Part shown: positions 45,022-64,000 of the stretch, piece by piece
How the letters are laid out: the number at the start of each line of letters is the position of its first letter
Position numbering within the stretch: the first letter of the stretch is position 1
From: Stramonita haemastoma
Taxonomy: Eukaryota; Mollusca; Gastropoda; Neogastropoda; Muricidae
Reading direction: 5' to 3'
DNA length: 64,000 nucleotides
NCBI GenBank assembly: GCA_030674155.1
Contig: CM060336.1
Coordinates: 1,427,842 to 1,491,841 of the forward strand
Program-made: the position numbers and the translations under genes
Notes under the pieces: generated by a model
What the model saw: the letters and a program-made list of their open reading frames with translations, nothing else
The model's database searches: none
Told to the model about the DNA's origin: nothing

Positions 45022-45350
45022 GACTGGGACAGCCTGGTGGTTAGAGTGATGCGCATTGCGCTCATGATCTGCTGACCCAGGTTTGAATCTTGTTAAAGAG
45101 GATTTTTCCTCTGGAGTTAACATCAGTGCTGACTCCACTCTACCCAAAGTCCTTTGAAAGAGACTATAAACCAAGGTCCTGTGTGTGAAAGCATGCAGAA
45201 ATCTTGCCCACATGTTAAAACCCGTTCTGCTTTTTGGAAAAGTAGGCCATTGTGTGCAAGTGCAAATGGATGACAAAATTTACAAAACTGCATATACACG
45301 GGGACTGGATGTAAAACACATGAGTGCTTATTCCACTATCCTTGAAAAAA
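45022..45350 (+). mobile_element. SINE family B copy
   Basis: Head GGGACAGCCTGGTGGTTAGA, CCCAGGTTTGAATC box B, body CTCTGGAGTTAACATCAGTG and tail GGGGACTGGATGTAAAACAC, GAGTGCTTATTCCACTATCC. Confidence 0.87.
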
Positions 45351-45577
45351 AAAGAAGTAAATAAATAGTTTTGGTCTCTGATACTGTTGTAGACTTTAAA
45401 AGAAAAAAGAATGTTTAGAAAGTTTGGAAAAGAAAATGAAGGTTAATCTCTTATAGACACACTTATATTAGCTTTTTTTTTTTTTTTTTTAAAAAGGTGT
45501 GTTTGTTGATAAAAGTGATGAGTGGTTTCATGCAGGCAAACATATACTGACTGGAATGACCTACTGTGCAGATTTAA

Positions 45578-45862
45578 CCATAGTAAGGTAAAGGTAAAGG
45601 TGTCCCATAACCTGTGTGGTCATAGGGGAGCGAGGTGTCAGAGACCTCAGTTTCTCTAGGGACCAGCATGTTGAGGGCGGCACCCATCTCCTCTCCCTTG
45701 CTGCTTTACCTTCCCTGACCCTAAAGAGGGCATGGGGGAAACTATACTGTAGCCAAGGTATGCAAATGGTCACCCATCCAACTGGCGACCACGCTCAATG
45801 CTGCTTGACTTGACTGGGGGTAAGCGAGTGCTCTGACCACTGAGCTATCCTGTCCCTATGAC
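45578..45862 (-). mobile_element. SINE family D, reverse full copy
   Basis: From GTAAAGGTGTCCCATAACCT through TTGAGGGCGGCACCCATCTC and CTTCCCTGACCCTAAAGAGG to the head GACCACTGAGCTATCCTGTC. Read on the minus strand, the head begins GGGACAGGATAGCTCAGTGG, a clear A-box. Confidence 0.88.
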
Positions 45863-46154
45863 TTAACCATAAATAAACATTATCAGGGAGAACAGAGGAG
45901 ACTGTGCCTGCAGGTTTCTAAATGTTACCATCCATTCCTGATGATGTTATGTGTGAGTTAGTACACAAGGCTTTGATCTACAGACAGATTATAAAAGTCT
46001 CCACTGAAGGATTTGCAGGAAATAATTCAAGGCAAGACTAATGTGAAACCCTGTGGGAAAAATCTCCTCACATGAGCCCTTAATCAGGGATTCAAATCCA
46101 CTGCCCCTTCTTGTCATGTTTCAAGTGTGCAGCTCTGACCACTTGGCTATTCTG

Positions 46155-46482
46155 GTCTTCTCCTTCTTTGTCCAATGCTCAGACAGCAACTATTGTTGTC
46201 TGACATAAGTGTGAGCATGTGTTGTGCTGCTGCTATGCATCTGACAAGCCAGGCCTAGTGCATCCAACTTTGTCATGGTAGAGAATTGTTATCTCCGAAA
46301 TTTGTGGAAAAAAAGGGCGGGAGAATGGATCAGGAATGTAGGTAATAGACAAGAAGGACACCGGTGACATGAACAAGGCAGAAACAAAGACAGGGATAGA
46401 AAAGAAGGAATTTCTAGCACAGAATTTCCAGAAAGGGGGATGTTATTGATACTGACAGGCCCCTAGCATTCCCAGGGGGATA
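46155..46482 (+). mobile_element. Interspersed repeat family E copy
   Basis: Head CTTCTTTGTCCAATGCTCAG with CAGACAGCAACTATTGTTGT, then CTGACAAGCCAGGCCTAGTG, TTTCTAGCACAGAATTTCCA and GACAGGCCCCTAGCATTCCC. Confidence 0.87.
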
Positions 46483-46539
46483 TTCTGCTCTATACCAGTG
46501 AATTACACACACGTGCCTCATACATGTCTGTACGTCTAC

Positions 46540-47612
46540 TCTACCACACACACATTCTAACTCCTACCACACAACATTCCAACTCCTACCACAAACATTC
46601 TAACTCCTACCACAAACATTCTAACTCCTACCACAAACATTCTAACTCCTACCACAAACATTCTAACTCCTACCACAAACATTCTAACTCCTACCACAAA
46701 CATTCTAACTCATACCACAAACATTCTAACTCTACCACAAACATTCTAACTCATACCACAAACATTCTAACTCCTACCACAAACATTCTAACTCCTACCA
46801 CAAACATTCTAACTCACTACCACAAACATTCTAACCACAAACATTCTAACCCATACCACAAACATTCTAACCACAAACATTCTAACTCATACCACAAACA
46901 TTCTAACTGAGACCACAAACATTCTAACCGAGACCACATTCTTACTCATACCACAAACATTCTGACTCGTAACCACAAACATTCTAACTCAAACCACAAA
47001 CATTCTAACTCATACCACAACATTCTAACTCACACCCAAACATTCTAACTCAAACCACAAACATTCTGACTCATACCACAAACATTCTGACTGCACCAAA
47101 ATTCTAACTCAAACCACAAACATTCTGACTCATACCACAAACATTCTGACTCTACCACAAACATTCTGACTCATACCACAAACATTCTGACTCATACCAC
47201 AAACATTCTGACTCATACCACAAACATTCTGACTCATACCACAAACATTCTGACTCATACCACAAACATTCTGACTCATACCACAAACATTCTGACTCAA
47301 CCACAAACATTCTAACTCAATTACCACAAACATTCTAACTCAAACCACAAACATTCTAACTCAAACCACAAACATTCTAACTCAACATTCTAACTCACCA
47401 CAAACATTCTAACCTCACACCACAAACATTCTACCTCACACCACAAACATTCTAACTCCTACCACAAACATTCTAACTCCTACCACAAACATTCTAACTC
47501 ACACCACAAACATTCTATCTCACACCACAAACATTCTAACTCATACCACAAACATTCTAACTCATACATTCTAACTCATACCACAAACATTCTAAGTCAC
47601 ACCACACACAAG
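46540..47612. repeat. 21-bp minisatellite, about 50 copies
   Basis: Units of ACCACAAACATTCTAACTCA(T) with frequent small indels and a taac/tgac switch in blocks (tgac dominates 47050-47290). It ends about 20 bases from the candidate NCKAP1 poly(A) signal. Confidence 0.97.
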
Positions 47613-47633
47613 ACAGGGACTGATCAGCGTACA

Positions 47634-47643
47634 CTTTTATTTC
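47634..47643 (-). promoter_or_regulatory. Candidate poly(A) signal for NCKAP1
   Basis: The plus strand shows TTTATT at 47636-47641, AATAAA on the gene strand, in the context GAAATAAAAGTG. It is about 3.9 kb after the stop codon and lies just before a 1-kb minisatellite begins. Nearer signals may also be used. Confidence 0.4.
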
Positions 47644-48034
47644 ATTGATCAACACAGACATACACTGAAAAATCATGCATTTACAATGTAGGGATTTGTC
47701 CTGCAAATGGCTGCATATAAAAAAATGTAGATTTACATATACATTACACATAAAACATGTGTACATTACATTATACAAGTGACTCGCAAACCATTTGAAA
47801 CATTAAAAAAAACAACAACACATTTGAAACAAAAATTATCATCATCAATGATTGGAGCTGTTCTGTGGAGAAATAGTGAGGGAAAAAATCTCAATATTTT
47901 TCTGATATTCTGTTGCTTTAGCACAGGTTTCTTCAGGTTGTCATTTCATTTCATGTTGTTTATAGCTCCACCGACCACAAAGGCCACATCAGGACTGTTT
48001 CTTCAAATGCTATACACATTGATCAATTCTATTC

Positions 48035-48290
48035 TATTCTCTTATTTTGAGGATAATGAAATAAGCACTCATGTGCTTTTTACATCCAGTCCCCATGTGT
48101 AGGCAGTTTTGTAAATTTTGTCATCTGTTCCCATTCCAGTTTACAGTCTCATCTGAAGGACTTTTGGGGGTAATGGAGTCAGTACTGATGTTAACTCCAG
48201 AGAAAAAATTCTCTTGAACGAGATTCGAACCTGGGTCAGCAGATCAGGAGGACATCACTCTGACCACCAGGCTATCTCTCCCCCCCTCAA
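48035..48290 (-). mobile_element. SINE family B, reverse copy
   Basis: AGGATAATGAAATAAGCACT, TTTTACATCCAGTCCCCATG, ACAGTCTCATCTGAAGGACT and head ACCACCAGGCTATCTCTCCC. Confidence 0.86.
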
Positions 48291-50285
48291 TCACTTAACT
48301 TGCATTATGTATACTCATTTGTGTGAGATGCTGTTACTTATAAATGCCAAGGAGTTTCTATCCATCTGTATTCACAGCAGGTTCCTTTGTTTTGAAAGGT
48401 TTGAAGTTTTTATTACTGTTTTGTACTGTCTAGCTGGTACTTGTATAAATAACTCTGCACTCTTTGTTGTTGTTATGTGACGCTCAGGTTATGAAGAAAA
48501 CAGAATTCTGCATCTTGGCAATTTTTCTCATGAACACTAACGATAGCAAAGATTCCTCCTTCAAGTGCCTGTGCCTTGCCTGGCTTTGTTCAGCTTTTAG
48601 TGTTTGATGATTTTAGACAAAATGATATAGCTTATGAACTATCTAAGGTGATTCAAGCCGATTCCAAACTGAATGTTTCATTTCTGGACAAAATAATTCT
48701 GTTAATCAATCATCTGTCTAGGGAAGTTGTTTCTAACATGCCCTCAATATATGAACAAGCACAACATATCATCTCGATGAATTTCTCTATTTCTGAGATA
48801 ATACAACGTTCATGCTTTCTTTTCTATCACTCAGAATGTGATTCTACGTTGAAATTTCTCAGAAACTCTTCCACGTGTACTCTGAATATAAATATGATTG
48901 GGAAAAAAAAAAAAAACCACCCCTCTTTACACACAGTGACAAATCCTTTTGACATACTTATGAACACACACACATTTCCCTGACATTTGGGGATCTGTTT
49001 CTGTACATGGTCATCCATCTTTCAATTACCGAATCATAAAACATGCATGCAAAAAGCAACAGAATAAACAAAGTCGTATTCTACATGCCTACGTTTAAAA
49101 AAGCCCTCAGAATGATACCACAAAATGCAGGTAAGGCAAGATGTTTTCCAAATCAATGTCTCTCCCCCACCCACCCCAAGTGAAATGTTCGTTCTTGAAC
49201 AAGCTGAAAATAGATAATGGACCTGGCCATTACGCAGTCTGAACATAAATAGCCATAGGACAGCATAGGGATTTGCGCCCTTCTTCCATAACACCAGGGT
49301 AAGCACACTTGCCTGAAGATGTGGGTGATATTTGAAAATGTACATGTATATATGTACTTGTGTGCATGCAATTGTGTGCATGTAATTTTGTGTGTGTGTG
49401 TGCGTGCGTGCGTGTGCCACATTTGTGAAGCATACCAGAAAGTGAATGTGCATACACATTGATTTAATTCATGCAAAAAGAAAAAAACAACAAACAAAAC
49501 AGACCTTTTTAAAAAAATTGAGAGATAAATACACTATTTCATCAATATACAGGTCTAAAAAAAACTATTGCCATTCTCAATCATAGCAATCTTTTAAAAA
49601 CGCAATTCATAATGCTGTGGAATTAGTTTCCATACTCAACAGTCAATGAAAAAAAAATCATTTCAAGACAAAACCACACACACTCAGATTTTTAGCTTCC
49701 CTTTCAAACATTTGAAATCAAAACATATATTAAAAAAAAAAGAAAAAAAAAAGAAATCTGATTCCACAAAAGAGCAGAACCCAAGCCCTTTTTAAGCACC
49801 TGGACATAAACGTCTTCTGTTTTATGAACCCTAATGCTTTGAAATACCCCCCATCCCCCCCCCCCCCCCACCCCAACTTGAGGACTGTTAAGGACCTTTA
49901 GACCTGTATAAATCGTGTGTGCATGTTTTCTGCAGTCACACACAAGGTGACATCCAGCTAACACCAAACAGTAGGTGAACTTAACTGAGGCTAAAGGTGT
50001 GGCAGCCTAAACCTCCTTGGAGATGTGCTTGTATTTTGTTTTCTGTAAAAAGATAATGAAATGTCTGTTAAGATTTCACGAGTACTGAAAGAAGAAACAA
50101 TGCACTTGTTATGGTTTTTTCCAAATCACATTTCCTCTGGGAAAAGTCTGTATGGAAATGTAAAAAAAAAAAATTTTTTTTTTGGGGGGGGGGGGGTAAG
50201 CACAAAACATCACTCTAATCATTTCAATCAGCCATTCATTGGTTGATTCTTTCACCCAAACAAAACAATCAGCAAACTGATTTCA

Positions 50286-50603
50286 GATCATTACAGAGTT
50301 AAGTTAAAGTCTGCCCCGAGCCTAAGGCTCATCAGGCCGGTGCTTATCCCGGTTTCTGTGGCGTTAAGCGACTGAGAGTCATAGACTCCCCCCTGGATAG
50401 GACGCCAGTCTATTGCAGGGTTAACCCCCAACACAAGGTTGGTACCCCCTTTTTTTCACCTGGGTGGGGTGAGAAAATAGCCGTAAAGTGCCTTTTCCAA
50501 GGGCACAACGCCATAGCTGAAAGCTGGGATCGAACCCGCAACCTTTAGATTACGAGTCCAATGCCCTAACCACAAGACTACGGTGGCGGCTGATCATTAC
50601 AGA
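50286..50603 (-). mobile_element. SINE family A with 12-bp target-site duplication
   Basis: Body 50298-50591, reverse. The direct repeat GATCATTACAGA flanks it at 50286-50297 and 50592-50603. The body is very close to the 16288-16585 copy (AGACTCCCCCCTGGATAGGA, GACGCCAGTCTAT), suggesting recent activity. Confidence 0.93.
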
Positions 50604-50639
50604 ACAAGAACTGATTTTGTTTGCACGGATTTCTCACAT

Positions 50640-50880
50640 GGGTGCAAGCTACTGCTACTGGTGTGTGTGCATGAGTGTTCCTGCATGTCAGTGCATGGTG
50701 GTAGTGCATGTGTGTGCGCATGTATCAGTGCATATGTGTGCATATGTGCAGTTGTGTAAGTGTGTGCACGCGCATGGTTTCATATGTGCGTGTACCTTTG
50801 CATGTGTGTAAGTGCATGTGTGAATCAACTGCAGCACAGACAACTGTCCCAATCTCACCCCCCCCCCCCCCCCCCCAAAA
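50640..50880. repeat. TG-rich region and C16 tract
   Basis: Degenerate TG/CATG repeats to 50820 and a C run at 50858-50876. Confidence 0.85.
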
Positions 50881-51499
50881 AAACAACAAAACACAAGAAG
50901 CCTATTTCAATTACCCACAAAGAGAAACAACAGATAAGCAGCAAAATTAATTCAGTATTCCTCCAAAGCAGGCCACCTACACTAAAGAGAATAAATACTA
51001 CAGCAGAAAACAGTCTCACTCATGAAATTAAAAAAAAAAAGAGCCTAGTTCGCTAAATCAATCATATTTCCCAAATAAAACATTTCAAAAAAGGGAGAAA
51101 AAAAAAATCATCCATCTTTGCTTGTTGAAAAACAAAAAAACCACAAACAATAAAACCCCATGTGCCAGATCGGCAAGTCTGGTAAAAAAAACCCCAAAAA
51201 CCCCAACAAAACCCCAACAAAACAACAACCCCAAACAAAATGACACAGCAAGAACCCCCCAAGAGCAAAGCAGAGAAAACAACACAGAGCAGCAAGCAGC
51301 AGCAGCAGCAGCAAGGCAGGCAGGCAGGCAGGCAGGGAGTTGGCAGAACTCAAGTCTCCAGGGAGGCTGTTCAGCGTTGTGCAGTGGGAACCAGCTCAGC
51401 TCAGGGGACCACAGTGGAAGACCAGGAGAAAGTTCCAACATTTTCCCAACAACACTGAAGTCTACTGCACTGTCTCTAGTCCAGCGCCCTCCAGGAGCT

Positions 51500-51545
51500 A
51501 GGGGAGGGGTCGGGTTAGGTCAGGTCAGGTCAGGTCAGGTCAGTC
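51500..51545. repeat. GGTCA pentamer repeat just past the NCKAP1 stop
   Basis: (AGGTC)n, about six units, begins some 30 bases past the stop codon on the gene strand, so it would be in the 3' UTR. Confidence 0.9.
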
Positions 51546-51571
51546 AGAGGTCAGGTGGTGGTCTACGATGT

Positions 51572-60633
<9,062 letters not shown>

Positions 60634-60689
60634 CTGGACACCATGACAACCAACGTCAACACAGTATCGCTTACATTGCTTACGATTTG

Positions 60690-61335
60690 CCTGAGTAATA
60701 TTGCATATCGCTTACCTGAGTTATATAACACACAATGTCAACACAATATTGTTTCACCTTAACATTTCATGTCGCATACCTGAGTTACATAACACACAAT
60801 GTCAACATGATATCGCTTCACCTTACATTGCATATCACTTACCTGAGTTAATAACACACAATGTTAACATGACATCGCTTCAGCTTACATTTCTTATCAC
60901 TTAACTGATGATATAACACAGTATCAACACAATATTGCTCAACCTTACATTTCATGTTGTTTTCCTGAGTTATATAATACACAACGTCAAACACAATCCT
61001 TACATTGCATATCGCTTACCTGAGTTATACAACACACAACATTAACATCATATTGCTTCATCTTACATTGCACATTGCTTATCTGAGTTATATAAAAAAT
61101 AACGTGAACACGATCTCTTCACCTTTCATTTCATATAGCTTACTTGAGTTATATAACACACAATATTGACACAATATCGCTTCACCTTACATTTTATATT
61201 GCTGACCTAGATTATTTCAACACACAATGTTAACATGATATTGCCTCACGTTACATTTCATATTGCTTACTTGAACAGCATTACACACACTATTGACACA
61301 TATCATTTTACCTTACATTTCATATCCCATACCTA
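60690..61335. repeat. ~63-bp minisatellite in an NCKAP1 intron
   Basis: About ten copies with CGCTTACCTGAGTTATATAA and ACACACAATGTCAACACAAT, TTCACCTTACATTTCATAT. Several copies read CTCAGGTAAG on the gene strand, which matches a 5' splice site consensus. Confidence 0.94.
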
Positions 61336-61456
61336 TATGGCATAATAATAATGATAATACATGGAATTTATTCAGCGCCATATCCTGTGAGAACAAATCA
61401 AATTGCTTACATGCAGCTTGTACACACATCCAACCACTCACAAATGAGTCCAGCAA

Positions 61457-61457
<1 letters not shown>

Positions 61458-61535
<78 letters not shown>
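61458..61535. repeat. (CA)n microsatellite
   Basis: About 37 CA units. Confidence 0.98.
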
Positions 61536-61536
<1 letters not shown>

Positions 61537-61859
61537 CCAACACCCTTCTGTATCTATTTCCATCGAAAAAGTAATTCCAGAAGTTAAACAATAACATCCA
61601 CTTAAAAAACAAAACAAACAAAAACCCAACAACAACAAAACATTAGCTGAAAGACATATAAAGAAAAACTAAGGTAACGTGGGGTAGTACATGTAAATAA
61701 TAAACAACAAATAATGGGATGGACAACATTGATAATATAAACAACAACAACAAATCAGTGATGTGCTGAAGCAACTGTATCTGTTTCACTGTGGTCCCCA
61801 CACACAACACTCAGTAGTATGGAAAAATATTCCTTGGCATCACATCTTACCAATGCCTG

Positions 61860-61936
<77 letters not shown>

Positions 61937-62028
61937 GTGTGTGTGTGTGGTGTGGCTGTGTGTGTGTGTGCGAGTGTGTCTGTGTGCAAGTGTGTGTGTG
62001 TGTAGGGGGTGGATGTATGTTGGGTGTG

Positions 62029-62059
<31 letters not shown>

Positions 62060-62160
62060 GTGTGTTGTGTGTGTGGTGTGTGTGTGGCTGTGTATGTCTG
62101 TGTGTGTGTGAGTGTGTCTGTGTGCGAGTGTGTGTGTGTGTAGGGGGGTGGATGTATGTT

Positions 62161-62229
<69 letters not shown>

Positions 62230-62230
62230 G
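61860..62230. repeat. Long (TG)n with a duplicated GGGGGTGGATGTATGTTG block
   Basis: Three TG tracts separated by two copies of a segment ending AGGGGGTGGATGTATGTTG; the whole block (GTGTGTCTGTGTGCAAGTG onward) is duplicated. Confidence 0.95.
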
Positions 62231-62679
62231 GGGGTGTATTTTGTATTTTGTACCACTTCATGTCACAGCAGATTTCTCTGCGTGAAATTCGGGCTGCTCT
62301 CCCTGGGGAGAGCGCATCGCCACAAGTGGGTGGATGCATGTGTGTGTATTGTGTGTCTGTGTATCTGTCTGTGTCTGTGTCTCTGAGTGTGCATGCACAA
62401 GCATGACATAGTTATTGTACATGAAACTTTTTGCAATAACAAGTGCACATACACCCCCCCCCCCCCCCCCCAAACAAACTTTTGAAATAAAATCATCCAA
62501 TACAGCCACCAAACTCCAACAAATCAACTGGTCACACCAAAGATTAAGGCCCAGGCCAAAAGCTGTGTCAGCTATTGGTGTCAGGAGAGTGCCAAGGCCG
62601 ACACTAACATGGTGCTCTGCTGTAAAATGTTGTGTTGACATTGCCTTCATCCACCACAAGCTCTTAACATAGCAACCTA

Positions 62680-62972
62680 CAGGCAAAGGTGTCCCATAAC
62701 CTTTGTGGTCATAGGGGAGTGAGGCATCAGAGACCTCAGCTTCTCTAGGGGCCAGCATATTGAGGGCGGCACCCATCTCCTCTCCCTCGCTGCTTTACCT
62801 TCCCTGACCCTAGAGAGGGCAGGTACCCCTTTAAAGCTGGGTGAACTGGGGGGTTATACTGAAGCCAAGGTGCGCAAACAGTCACCCATCCACTTGGTAA
62901 CTTTGCTTGATGCTGTTTAACCTTAGCTTGGGGAAAGCCAGTGCTCTGACCACCGAGATATCCTGTCCCCAA
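62680..62972 (-). mobile_element. SINE family D, reverse full copy
   Basis: AAAGGTGTCCCATAACCTTT, CAGCATATTGAGGGCGGCAC, CTTCCCTGACCCTAGAGAGG and head GACCACCGAGATATCCTGTC. Confidence 0.88.
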
Positions 62973-63004
62973 CCTATTTCTCCAGTTAAAATAGGAAAAT
63001 AAAT

Positions 63005-63182
63005 CCTCTGAAGTCAGAGTATGGCTGCCTATATGGCTGGGTACTTGTAAACAGTCATACAGGCAAACCTCTCATCCAGTGTGTACTTTAAATATCACAG
63101 TGATTCCCAGGTGGGATGGATGAGTGAGTCAGAGTGCACATTCTGGGTGATGCCCAGAGTGTTAAGCTGAGGAACACCCAAC
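63005..63182 (+). repeat. Interspersed repeat family G copy
   Basis: CTGAAGTCAGAGTATGGCTG, CCTATATGGCTGGGTACTTG, TGATTCCCAGGTGGGATGGA and TGTTAAGCTGAGGAAC; same as 13905 and, inverted, 16865. Confidence 0.8.
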
Positions 63183-64000
63183 AGTAACACTGAAGAACAA
63201 AACACGTTTTCTGTGTCCCCTCCTCCCCCCTTTCTCCCTTCAAAAGCAAAACAAAACAAAAAAACCCTAAACAACCAAACAAAAAAACAAAACCCCTCAA
63301 ATCTGAAGCGAAGGTGAAAGAAAAAGTATCAACATAACTAGAACTGCCCCAAAACTGACATACTACAAAAATTAACAAATAAGCAAGCAGTCTGGTAATA
63401 ATCACTTCATCACTAAAACAAAACAACCCCCCCCCCCCCAAAAAAAAAAAAAAAAAAATCACACACACAGACACAGACACAGACAAAGACAGCTTTTTCC
63501 TCTCTCTCCTGTTTCACTGCACTCTGTAATGTCTCTTTACAAAACCTTCAGACCAGATCATCAACCATGTCCTATGTACAGCGTGCATTGACCACATGAA
63601 AAAAAAGAAAAAAAAAAAAAAGAATTGGATCTTGTCCACAGCGGAGTTTTGCAGAAAACATCACCTCTCAAGATAAAACCCAAAAAAAAGAAAAAAAAAA
63701 GAATATCAAACAAAACCAGAAAGGAAAGAAGAGCACTGTACAAGAAGATGGGAACTTACAAAAAAAAATCTGTAGTAAAAAAAAAAGATGTCAAAAATCC
63801 CTTAAAAATGGAAAATAAACAACATGCAAGCCATCCACATTATCATCTCTCCCCAATCTAAAGTCTGTACATACAGATAGAGAAACCATTTTCCTCTGTA
63901 GAGTTACAGGAAAAGCTTGTACTGTCTGTCAGTCCTGAGTGTGAGGAAACTCTACTGTCATCTTCCCTGTCTTCACAGCTTCATTCCCCACTTCCATTTT
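63183..64000. other. A/C-rich intron sequence at the right edge
   Basis: A and C homopolymers at 63426-63458, A-rich stretches to 63800 and single-copy sequence at 63830-64000. No NCKAP1 exon is recognisable here, so the next upstream exon lies beyond the window. Confidence 0.55.

Larger units (their letters stand above)
47613..51571 (-). other. Probable NCKAP1 3' UTR
   Basis: From the stop codon down to the poly(A) candidate at 47636. It is AT-rich and mostly single-copy, interrupted by a family B copy (48035) and a family A copy (50286). A plus-strand open frame at 48576-48983 has no recognisable domain. A very long UTR of this size is plausible for NCKAP1 but unproven. Confidence 0.45.

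Noticed and set aside
46524..46910. 128-residue frame with repeated SNSYHKH
   Set aside because: Caused by the 21-bp minisatellite, whose period is a multiple of three.
48576..48983. 135-residue plus-strand open frame
   Set aside because: No recognisable domain, no splice-site or start context of note, and it lies in the probable NCKAP1 3' UTR on the opposite strand.

Overview
This window looks like nuclear DNA of an invertebrate animal, most likely a lophotrochozoan and probably a mollusc. The reasons are intron-rich genes with GT-AG splice sites, several tRNA-headed SINE families, tails of non-LTR retrotransposons, dense (CA)n/(TG)n microsatellites and many minisatellites. No bacterial operon, CRISPR array or ribosome binding site was seen. 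The species is not identifiable from sequence alone.

Four protein-coding genes are supported. (1) Plus strand, about 432-9283: the 3' half of a nucleobindin-like EF-hand gene with a glutamine-rich tail. Its 5' exons lie left of the window, and the exons as written carry several one-base frame breaks. (2) Minus strand, 30235 down to 20082: a complete ten-exon animal (6-4) photolyase of 526 residues with an intact frame and a basic nuclear-localisation tail on its own last exon. (3) Minus strand, 42752 down to 37529: a complete six-exon APH-1, the gamma-secretase scaffold subunit, 259 residues and intact. (4) Minus strand, 60633 down to 51572: the last five exons of NCKAP1/Nap1 (Hem-2), a WAVE regulatory complex subunit. 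Its 5' exons lie right of the window and one exon has a one-base frame break.

The nucleobindin and photolyase genes converge, with about 10.8 kb between their stop codons. The photolyase, APH-1 and NCKAP1 genes follow one another in the same direction. The four act in unrelated processes (calcium/Golgi or secretory biology, DNA repair, intramembrane proteolysis, actin nucleation), and nothing suggests co-regulation.

The rest is repeat. At least five tRNA-like SINE families are present, and two family A copies have 12-bp target-site duplications. There is also an unassigned interspersed family of about 330 bp, and 3' ends of two different LINE families (18.6-18.9 kb and 33.56-34.12 kb). Minisatellite arrays have units of 29, 59, 46, 23, 86, 44, about 55, about 40, 21 and about 63 bp. 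Notable points are a 46-bp hairpin-bearing array just after a nucleobindin splice donor, a tandem array beside the photolyase last exon built from its stop-codon end, and long (UG)n tracts at many splice sites. No new gene system was found; the interest lies in the repeat and splice-site structure.
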